From Myxococcales bacterium (GTDB taxonomy: Bacteria; Myxococcota; Bradymonadia; REDH01): 7,984 nt of DNA. How positions within the stretch are numbered: the stretch's first letter is position 1; each line of letters begins with the position of its first letter. Location of the stretch: assembly GCA_018970625.1 (NCBI GenBank), contig JAGWVZ010000149.1:1-7984 (forward strand), in the 5' to 3' direction. A model generated the notes under the pieces. That model made no database searches. It saw only the letters and a program-made list of their open reading frames with translations, and was not told where the DNA came from. Position numbers and translations under genes: made by a program. This document shows positions 1 to 5,452 of the stretch, in pieces.

Positions 1-237
1 ATCGCCGTCCAGCTGCAGGACCCGGCAGGTGAGACCGTCGCGACCGACTCTCTCACCTTCTCGACCAGCCTGGTCGAAGAGCCCATCAGAGGGCGCGTCG
101 CTCCGCAGGCTCGATACACGCTTGACCTCGGTGAAGCCCCGGCCCCGGGAACGTGGACGCTCAACATCGAGCTCGCCGACCAGTACGGCAACACGGGCAG
201 CACCGTCTGCACCGTCGAAGTTGCTGCGGCTCCCTGA
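1..237 (+). CDS. C-terminal end of an unidentified protein, beta-rich (Ig-like?) domain
   Basis: The first reading frame is open from the left edge to a TGA at 235-237 and gives the last 78 residues of a protein whose start lies outside the window. The visible part alternates polar and hydrophobic residues in short strand-like runs. It contains the stretch GTWTLNIELADQYGNTGS, which resembles the terminal strands of Ig-like or other beta-sandwich domains found in exported proteins. There are no membrane segments, catalytic motifs or sorting signals in this part. Third codon positions are rich in G and C, as in the downstream genes, which supports real coding. The next gene starts 147 bases later, so the two need not share a transcript. 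I cannot identify the family; the beta-sandwich reading is an inference from the residue pattern only. Confidence 0.6.
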   Translation: MAVQLQDPAGETVATDSLTFSTSLVEEPIRGRVAPQARYTLDLGEAPAPGTWTLNIELADQYGNTGSTVCTVEVAAAP

Positions 238-324
238 TGCCCGGCTGATTGCGCTTTCCTGCTCCCCCGTACGGGCGATTCACTTGACGTTTTGCCCCCA
301 TCACGTCGAAGCTAGTCCGTCGGC

Positions 325-363
325 GGGGCATGCCTCCCGCATTTTCCTTTTCGGGCAGGCCCC
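325..363 (+). promoter_or_regulatory. Possible leader stem-loop just upstream of the 950-residue gene
   Basis: GCCTCCCG at 332-339 can pair with CGGG (352-355) and AGGC (357-360), with one bulged C at 356 and a 12-base pyrimidine-rich loop. GGG at 326-328 and CCC at 361-363 can extend the stem. It ends eight bases before the ribosome-binding GGAG at 371-374, so it could affect translation of the next gene. No T-run follows, so it is not a standard intrinsic terminator. In GC-rich DNA such stems arise by chance, and there is no comparative support. Confidence 0.25.
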
Positions 364-370
364 TGTAGCT

Positions 371-384
371 GGAGCAGCGCTGCT
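371..384 (+). promoter_or_regulatory. Ribosome binding site overlapping a 12-bp perfect palindrome
   Basis: GGAG at 371-374 lies ten bases before the GTG at 385 and is the signal that supports this start. Bases 373-384 read AGCAGCGCTGCT, a perfect 12-bp palindrome touching the start codon. It could form a small hairpin with a GCGC loop that competes with ribosome binding, or it could be chance. Confidence 0.4.
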
Positions 385-3237
385 GTGACCTCACGTGATC
401 TTCTTCTGGCGCTCGAACGCGAGTCCTGCCGCACCCGTGGAGCGCGTTCGCAGACGCTGCGGCTGCTGCGCGAGCAGGCGCTCGACCACCCCGATGTCAC
501 GCCTGCCGACGTCGAGGCCGCCTTGAAGCGCGGCACCGAGGCCGGCCGCGATCTGGGCCTCTTTCAGGAGCGCCTCGCTCGATTCGCCTGGGATGACAGG
601 GCGGAAGCCTCCGCTCAGCGATTGCTGGCCAATGACGCAACGGCTCCGCTCGTCGACGACGCCTGGCAGGAGCGACTCGCTGCCATCGAGCGTGAACTCA
701 CCGGCTACGGCGCCGACGCCGCCTCCAAAGCGGCCTGGATCATGGATCTGTGGGCCAGCGCTATCCCAAATCGACGCGCGGAAATGCAGCTCGCCGTGCA
801 TCGCGGCCTCGCCGCCAGCGATGTCTGGCAGGATCTCCTCGACCGCCTCGAAAAAGGACCGGGCGACCCTACCGTCCGCGCGCTGTTGCAACGCGCCCGA
901 AACTGGCCGGCTGCGTTACCTGCCTTCGACCCCATCGTGAACGCCCTGCGTTCACCCGACAAGCGTGAGCCACTCCGGGACCGTATCGCTGAGCGGGTCG
1001 CTGCGATGCTCGAAGAGGCGTCGGGAATCCCTGAACCCGAAACGGCGAACAGAAACGGGGCGGAACAGAGCACCGTTACGAATCGCCGCCGCCGCCGTCG
1101 TAGCTCGCAACAACATCTGACGATCGGCCATCACCTGCACCCCTCGCCGACCAACCGCCCTGTTTCGCTCAAAGAACCGATGTCTGAGGCAGGGAGCAGC
1201 CGCCTCGGAGCGGGACGCAGCCGTCGCCCATCCGGGCCGTACCCGAACGCGTCCGAACGCCCTGAAATAGTTACTCCGATCCGGCGCCAGCGTCTGGCAG
1301 GCTACCGCATCGCCGCTTCGGCTCGCCCGCTCTCTGCCGGCGCCGAGCCGCCGTGCGCCGTCTGGGAGTTGCCCTCGGCGGAGACGTTCTATGTCCTGCT
1401 CGATGAGACCGGGTCGGTGTTTGATGCGAACCTCGGTGACGCACCCGAGGCCGATCGTGGTCGCGCTGTGGCCATCGTTTTTGGTGGTGACAACCGCCCG
1501 CCGGCCCTGCCGCGCATGTTTCACGCCACCAGCACCGGCGGCGATCGCGCTGCGCGTCTGGACCGGCACATGCGTGACCTGTTCGCGCGTCGAACCTCCG
1601 TGTTTGGACTCTCGGCCGGCCCCTGGATGCAGCTGGCCGAGGCTTCGTGGCACGGCCTCGTCATGCAGACGGTTGGGTGGACGCTGCGTTGTCTTCCCAT
1701 TGAGCAGACGCGTGAGGTCTGGGTGCTGGTAGAAGAGCGCAGCCGTGCCGCGTCGGGCGTCGACTGGGATGCCGCGCAAAGTCTGCTGCACGCCCAGCTG
1801 ACACAGGCAAACCCCGCCTGGAAAAACCTGCGCCTGGTGCTGCGGGTCGTGTCCAAGCAGCACGATCCGGCGCTCGGATATGCTGACCTGATCGCGTACT
1901 CGTGGCGGTCGATGCATGATCACACCGCCCACGCCCGTGCCTCTCGGCAGCGTATGCACGACTGGGGTTTGCCGGGACGCCACCTGCTGGAAGGCGATCT
2001 GCCGGCAGACTGGGTGCTACTGCCGACCTGGCATGACCATCCTGAGCGCATGAACGCGCACGAGTGGACGGCGCTCATGGCGCACGTTGCGCGTGAGGGC
2101 AGTGACTCCGTCTGGGGCCATGTGCTCGCGCGGCTTTTACAGGTTGTGAAGGAAAATCAGGACTTTGCGTCCACTCTGGTGTCATGGGTCGCCGAGCGAA
2201 TCGCCCGTGCGGGAACGCACGACTCGCAGCTGCAGCAAGAGCTCGCGTGGATTCGGCAGGCCGATATTCAGGTCGCCGAAGAGGGCCAACGTCTGGTGCT
2301 CGCCACCGCCGAACTGCAGCTTGACGCCCTGTCTGGCGTGCACGACTCCGCGCATCTGGAGCGCCTGCTGCGCCTCGAATCCAGCCTGCGCGATGAGTTC
2401 CCTGGCAATGCCTGCCGCGCCGGGCTGGCCATGGCGCGCCTGTTCATTGAGCGGCTGGAGTGGGACAAGGCCATCGAGGTGCTCACGCCCTGGCTTGGCG
2501 ACGAGCTCACGGCAGGGCTGCGTTTACGCACCCGCGCTCATCGGCTGGCTGGGCAGGCGCACGGCTCGGCTCGGCGTTGGAAGCAGGCGCAGGCACATTT
2601 TGAGCGCGCCGTCGCCCTGTCGGCGCGGCTGTCACGCGCCGTCGATCGCTCCGACGAACGGCACCCGGCGGCAGTCGAGCTGGCGCTCCTGAACATGCGG
2701 GTGCCCCATGCCAGTGAAGCGACGCGCAGGGCCGCCGTAGAGCCCTTGCTCGCCCTGAACCCTGCCTCACTGGCCGCGCTCGCATGCGACGATGAACCCG
2801 AAATGCGTGACCTGCAGCTCGTCGCGGCACGCTATCTGATGCACTCCTCTGACATGAACCTCCTGCACACGTATGTGGACGAGGCGCACCGCTGGGCCGA
2901 TGGCACGGGAACCCGTTGGGCGCTCATCGAATGGTGCAGGGCGTGGCTCTTTCTGCGTGTGGGCGACAAGCCCCGCGCCGTCGAGCGCTGGGAGCTTGGC
3001 GTGCACCTCATGCGCGGCATGGAGCAGCCATCGCCACTCGATGAGCTCATGCACCTGCTGATCGCCCGCACGGCGCAGGCGCACGGAAGCCGACTCGAAG
3101 CGCCTGCCATGCCGGAGAATATGTCCCCGGCGCTGCGACTCGCATGGGAACGGATCTCGGCTCAAAAGCCACTCGTAGCAACGCTCGCAGGCACGGCGAA
3201 GCTCTGGGACAGCCTGATTCCGCTGGGTTGGCTCTGA
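385..3237 (+). CDS. 950-residue protein: helical N-terminus, DUF3800-like nuclease-fold domain, TPR-like C-terminus
   Basis: The frame runs uninterrupted from GTG 385 (GGAG at 371-374) to TGA 3235-3237. Residues 1-215 are mostly helical and match nothing I recognise. Residues 220-310 form a polar, low-complexity linker with six consecutive arginines at 234-239. Residues 333-510 resemble the DUF3800 family, which has an RNase H-like fold: LLDETG (D340, E341), FHAT (379-382), VLVEERS (E450, E451) and GYADLIAY (D501). These acidic residues sit where the family carries its presumed metal-binding site. Residues 540-950 are alpha-helical with TPR-like stretches, for example RRWKQAQAHFERAVALSARL near 730-750. 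There is no signal peptide or membrane segment, so it is probably cytoplasmic. DUF3800 proteins are usually much shorter and stand alone, so this arrangement is unusual. Nuclease activity and a defence role are inferences. It has no evident tie to the efflux genes downstream. Confidence 0.85.
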   Translation: MTSRDLLLALERESCRTRGARSQTLRLLREQALDHPDVTPADVEAALKRGTEAGRDLGLFQERLARFAWDDRAEASAQRLLANDATAPLVDDAWQERLAAIERELTGYGADAASKAAWIMDLWASAIPNRRAEMQLAVHRGLAASDVWQDLLDRLEKGPGDPTVRALLQRARNWPAALPAFDPIVNALRSPDKREPLRDRIAERVAAMLEEASGIPEPETANRNGAEQSTVTNRRRRRRSSQQHLTIGHHLHPSPTNRPVSLKEPMSEAGSSRLGAGRSRRPSGPYPNASERPEIVTPIRRQRLAGYRIAASARPLSAGAEPPCAVWELPSAETFYVLLDETGSVFDANLGDAPEADRGRAVAIVFGGDNRPPALPRMFHATSTGGDRAARLDRHMRDLFARRTSVFGLSAGPWMQLAEASWHGLVMQTVGWTLRCLPIEQTREVWVLVEERSRAASGVDWDAAQSLLHAQLTQANPAWKNLRLVLRVVSKQHDPALGYADLIAYSWRSMHDHTAHARASRQRMHDWGLPGRHLLEGDLPADWVLLPTWHDHPERMNAHEWTALMAHVAREGSDSVWGHVLARLLQVVKENQDFASTLVSWVAERIARAGTHDSQLQQELAWIRQADIQVAEEGQRLVLATAELQLDALSGVHDSAHLERLLRLESSLRDEFPGNACRAGLAMARLFIERLEWDKAIEVLTPWLGDELTAGLRLRTRAHRLAGQAHGSARRWKQAQAHFERAVALSARLSRAVDRSDERHPAAVELALLNMRVPHASEATRRAAVEPLLALNPASLAALACDDEPEMRDLQLVAARYLMHSSDMNLLHTYVDEAHRWADGTGTRWALIEWCRAWLFLRVGDKPRAVERWELGVHLMRGMEQPSPLDELMHLLIARTAQAHGSRLEAPAMPENMSPALRLAWERISAQKPLVATLAGTAKLWDSLIPLGWL

Positions 3238-3301
3238 ACGACGGTGCATGACAGACCCGCACAGGCGAAGGGCGTCCGCGCCATGCAAAACACACCGTCG
3301 G

Positions 3302-3329
3302 TTGACACGCATCGGATTGACGTTATCGA
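3302..3329 (+). promoter_or_regulatory. Probable promoter of the TetR-family gene
   Basis: A consensus -35 element TTGACA (3302-3307) is followed after 16 bases by TATCGA (3324-3329), a weak -10 match (3 of 6). The 20-bp operator begins at 3328, so a bound repressor would cover the -10 and the start of transcription, the usual arrangement for autorepression. An alternative -35, TTGACG at 3317-3322, has no better -10 partner. This is prediction from sequence only. Confidence 0.45.
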
Positions 3330-3347
3330 TTGGCCGATCGGTCAATC
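3328..3347 (+). promoter_or_regulatory. TetR-type operator upstream of the repressor gene
   Basis: GATTGGCCGATCGGTCAATC is an inverted repeat in which 18 of 20 bases obey the symmetry; only the pair at positions 6 and 15 breaks it. Its reverse complement differs by a single base from the two boxes at 4169-4188 and 4201-4220 in front of the adaptor gene. Recurrence of such a sequence in front of a TetR-family gene and its neighbouring pump gene is strong evidence for a shared operator. Placement over the predicted -10 fits autorepression. A further partial half-site, GATTGACG, lies at 3315-3322. Confidence 0.82.
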
Positions 3348-3410
3348 TTTGATTTGCTGCGCGAGTCTTGCTTTCCTCGGCTCAGCCCCATCTCACGCGA
3401 CGCTGAAACC

Positions 3411-4013
3411 ATGGCCACACGTACGCTTGATGCCGATGCCACCCGGCACGCCATCCTGACTTCCGCAGAGCAACTCTTTGTGGAAAAAGGATTCGCAGCC
3501 GTGTCCATCTCGGACATCGGACGTGCAGCTGGGGTCACCAAGTCCTTGATACATCACCACTTTGGTTCCAAGGAAGACCTGTGGGGCGCCGCAAAGATGC
3601 GCATGATGGACGAGTACTTCGCCGCACAGCACGCGCTGCTGGAGTCGCGCGGCGGCGACGTGGACCTGTTGCGCGAATCCATTGTCGCCTATTTCCGGTT
3701 TCTTCAGCAAAACCCCAACGTGGTACGACTTCTCGCGTGGCTCGACATCGCCGGTGATCCCATCATGGTCGAGGCCGCGAGGCAGGTCACCGACCTGGGT
3801 GAGCTACGCATTCAAAACGGACAACAGCTTGGCCTGCTCCGTTCCGACCTCGAGCCGCGCATGATCATCACCATGTTCCTGGGGGTGGTAAAGAGCTGGT
3901 TCCAGAGTCGCGCCATGTGTCAGGTCATCAACGAAAACAGCGACGACCTCGATGAACGATACTTGCAGACCGTCCTGAAGATCTTCTTCGAGGGTGTGCT
4001 GCCGCGCCCGTGA
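3411..4013 (+). CDS. TetR/AcrR-family transcriptional repressor, probable regulator of the adjacent RND pump
   Basis: The product is a 200-residue cytoplasmic DNA-binding protein of typical TetR-family length. The N-terminal domain is classic: helix 1 ATRHAILTSAEQLFVEKGF (residues 10-28), then the helix-turn-helix, roughly residues 31-51, with SISDIGRAAGVTKSLIHHHF, followed by GSKEDLW. The remaining helical part (about 60-200) is the variable ligand-binding and dimerisation domain, and its ligand cannot be predicted. I chose ATG 3411. The frame extends upstream to a TTG at 3330, but that codon lies inside the operator and the extra 27 residues do not look like family sequence. No clear Shine-Dalgarno sequence precedes 3411. 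An operator overlaps its own promoter and two nearly identical ones precede the adaptor gene 246 bases downstream, so it likely represses itself and the pump until a substrate binds. Confidence 0.93.
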   Translation: MATRTLDADATRHAILTSAEQLFVEKGFAAVSISDIGRAAGVTKSLIHHHFGSKEDLWGAAKMRMMDEYFAAQHALLESRGGDVDLLRESIVAYFRFLQQNPNVVRLLAWLDIAGDPIMVEAARQVTDLGELRIQNGQQLGLLRSDLEPRMIITMFLGVVKSWFQSRAMCQVINENSDDLDERYLQTVLKIFFEGVLPRP

Positions 4014-4168
4014 GAGAAGCCCAATCGCACCGGAACGTCTGGGCTGTCACCCATGACGCTGGCATCAGGTTGGCGGCGCCGCAGACAGGCACCGCGCGCA
4101 TCATCCGGGGGCGTAGTCAGTCAACCGGCACGAAAATGAGTGCGCGAGCAAAAACCGCGTTATTGAAA

Positions 4169-4188
4169 GATTGACCGGTCGGCCAATC
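4169..4188 (+). promoter_or_regulatory. TetR-type operator, first of two in front of the adaptor gene
   Basis: GATTGACCGGTCGGCCAATC is an inverted repeat with 16 of 20 symmetric positions. It is identical to the box at 4201-4220 and differs by one base from the reverse complement of the box at 3328-3347. It covers the candidate -35 element TTGACC (4171-4176), so repressor binding would exclude RNA polymerase. Confidence 0.85.
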
Positions 4189-4199
4189 TGCTCTAGCAA
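4171..4199 (+). promoter_or_regulatory. Candidate promoter of the adaptor-transporter operon
   Basis: TTGACC (4171-4176, 5 of 6 matches to the -35 consensus) is followed after 17 bases by TAGCAA (4194-4199, 3 of 6 for the -10). The -35 lies in the first operator, the -10 in the gap between operators, and transcription would start near the left part of the second operator. The layout is mechanistically sensible, but the -10 is weak. TTGAAA at 4163-4168 is an alternative -35, with no good -10 partner. Confidence 0.4.
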
Positions 4200-4200
4200 G

Positions 4201-4220
4201 GATTGACCGGTCGGCCAATC
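4201..4220 (+). promoter_or_regulatory. TetR-type operator, second of two in front of the adaptor gene
   Basis: This is an exact second copy of GATTGACCGGTCGGCCAATC. It lies downstream of the candidate -10, over or just after the expected transcription start, and 39 bases before the chosen start codon. A repressor here would block initiation or early elongation, and together with the first copy should give tighter control than the single box upstream of the repressor gene. Confidence 0.85.
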
Positions 4221-4250
4221 TGAGCCTCGGTGCCTGCCCTTGCTTCGTTC

Positions 4251-4254
4251 AGGA
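4251..4254 (+). promoter_or_regulatory. Ribosome binding site deciding the adaptor start
   Basis: AGGA lies five bases before ATG 4260 and eight before the adjacent in-frame ATG 4263. The upstream in-frame GTG at 4230 has no comparable signal and lies only ten bases after the second operator, so the start is placed at 4260. Confidence 0.55.
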
Positions 4255-4259
4255 CCGCC

Positions 4260-5366
4260 ATGATGCAGCGACTCCTCTCTCGCCTTGTCACTTTGCTGTT
4301 CGCCGCCGCCATCGCAGCCGGGCTCTGGTGGACGTACACCGTGCCCGCCACCGCTCTGGCACCCCCCTCTGAACGGCCACAGCAGCCGCTCGTCCGCACC
4401 GTCGCCGTAGAACCGGCTGCCCCTGAAGTGCTGCGCACCTTTCATGGGGTCACCCAGGCATCGGACGCCGCTGCGCTGGCCTTTCCGCAGGGCGGCAGAC
4501 TCACCACCGTGGTCGTCGAAGTCGGACAGCAACTTGCGGCAGGCGACGTCATCGCGACACTTGACGATCAGCCGCTGCGAAACGCTGTACAGGGCGCGGT
4601 AGCACAGGTGGACGAGCTCACTGCTCAGCGCGCGCAAGTCGAGCGCGACCTGAACCGCGCTCAGAGTCTGCTGCAGTCCGAGCTCGGTACCGAAGCCGCC
4701 GTTGAACAGAATCAGGCCGCCCTGCAACGCCTCGACGCCGCCATCGCCGGGGCGCGCACACAGCTGCAGGAAGCGCGCCGTATGGAACGCGAGACGACCT
4801 TGCGCGCGCCCTGGGCGGGCACCGTCACCGACGTCATGTTGCAGGCTGGCGAAGTCGCTGCGCCCGGCGCTCCGGTCATCATGCTCAGCGGCCAGACCGG
4901 CCTCGAAGTACGATTCGATGTTCCCGAAAACGTGGTCTCGCAACTGCGCGATGAACAACCGGTTGCTGTGTCGTTCCCGATGGCCGGCATTCCGGAAATA
5001 GCCGCCCGCATGACCCGGGTGACCCGTGCCAACTCGGTCACAGGTGGTCTCTTCGCCGTCACCGTGGTCCTGCCCATCGAGACTCCTCCCGAGCTCATCG
5101 CGGGTATGAGGGCGCAGGTCAACCTGACGCTCGACGCCCCCGGGGGGTTGCAGGTGCCGGTCGCCGCTGTCGTGAGCCCAACAGCCGAACATGCACAGGT
5201 CTGGGTTGTTCGAGACAACGTCGCTCACGCCGTGCTGGTCGAACCGCTGCGGATGATCGGCGACCGTGTCGTGGTGCACGGCGAATTTCTGCCCGGTGAT
5301 GAGGTGATCGAAGCCGGGGTTCACCGCGTCGCGGAAGGCATGACCGTACAAGTGACCGCCCCCTGA
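4260..5366 (+). CDS. RND efflux periplasmic adaptor subunit (membrane fusion protein, HlyD/AcrA type)
   Basis: The 368-residue product is a periplasmic adaptor that would link the RND transporter to an outer-membrane channel. Residues 5-24 form one hydrophobic segment after basic residues (an anchor or signal peptide). There is no lipobox cysteine, so it is not a lipoprotein of the AcrA kind. The first lipoyl half is about 74-104 (FPQGGRLTTVVVEVGQQLAAGDV). The alpha-helical hairpin, rich in Gln, Ala and Glu, is about 106-180, and the second lipoyl half starts at TLRAPWAGTVTDV (180-192). The beta-barrel and membrane-proximal domains follow, with the barrel's usual GMRAQVNL and the closing ADAPTOR-type strand pattern PVAAVV...VWVV. 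Length and order are normal for the family. The transporter gene follows after 86 bases on the same strand with no terminator seen, so the two probably share a transcript. Substrate is unknown. Confidence 0.92.
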   Translation: MMQRLLSRLVTLLFAAAIAAGLWWTYTVPATALAPPSERPQQPLVRTVAVEPAAPEVLRTFHGVTQASDAAALAFPQGGRLTTVVVEVGQQLAAGDVIATLDDQPLRNAVQGAVAQVDELTAQRAQVERDLNRAQSLLQSELGTEAAVEQNQAALQRLDAAIAGARTQLQEARRMERETTLRAPWAGTVTDVMLQAGEVAAPGAPVIMLSGQTGLEVRFDVPENVVSQLRDEQPVAVSFPMAGIPEIAARMTRVTRANSVTGGLFAVTVVLPIETPPELIAGMRAQVNLTLDAPGGLQVPVAAVVSPTAEHAQVWVVRDNVAHAVLVEPLRMIGDRVVVHGEFLPGDEVIEAGVHRVAEGMTVQVTAP

Positions 5367-5452
5367 ATGAGGCTCGAATCGTATCTGTGAAAGTCGTCGC
5401 AGCAGCGTTGAAATAATGGCGATACGTTGCGCGAAAATGTATGGGTATTTCG

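Larger units (their letters stand above)
4169..4222 (+). repeat. Direct repeat of 22 bp carrying the duplicated operator
   Basis: Bases 4169-4190 and 4201-4222 are identical over 22 bp, with a 10-base gap, and have a repeat period of 32 bp. This is close to three turns of B-DNA, so two dimers would sit on about the same face of the helix. The identity stops at 4191 and 4223. Confidence 0.9.

Noticed and set aside
266..275. 10-bp palindrome CCCGTACGGG in the leader region
   Set aside because: Short, GC-rich and not repeated elsewhere in the window; chance is sufficient.
284..316. Possible promoter for the large gene: TTGACG at 284-289
   Set aside because: No -10 match at 16-18 bases; the nearest AT-containing hexamer (GCTAGT, 311-316) is 21 bases away.
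29..388. Plus-strand open frame of 119 codons across the end of the first gene
   Set aside because: It is out of frame with the better-supported partial gene and its product is a Ser/Pro/Arg-rich string typical of an off-frame reading.
952..1983. Minus-strand open frame of 343 codons opposite the large gene
   Set aside because: The sense frame carries the DUF3800-like motifs and continues far on both sides; the antisense product has no recognisable motif.
3245..3287. Inverted repeat TGCATG / CATGCA after the large gene as a terminator
   Set aside because: The loop is 31 bases, inner pairing is weak, and A residues rather than T residues follow on the + strand.
3330..3410. N-terminal extension of the repressor from a TTG start
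   Set aside because: The TTG lies within the operator and near the predicted transcription start, and the added residues do not fit the family's N-terminus.
4018..4045. Inverted repeat AGCCCA / TGGGCT after the repressor gene as a terminator
   Set aside because: The stem is only 6 bp with a 16-base loop, and no T-run follows.
4230..4259. GTG start adding ten residues to the adaptor
   Set aside because: No ribosome site and only ten bases from the second operator; ATG 4260 has AGGA at suitable spacing.
4101..5351. Long open frame on the minus strand (416 codons) opposite the adaptor gene
   Set aside because: It is antisense to a clearly recognisable membrane fusion protein, runs through both operators, and its product (rich in His, Gly, Arg, Asp) resembles no family. 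Long antisense frames are expected in GC-rich genes.
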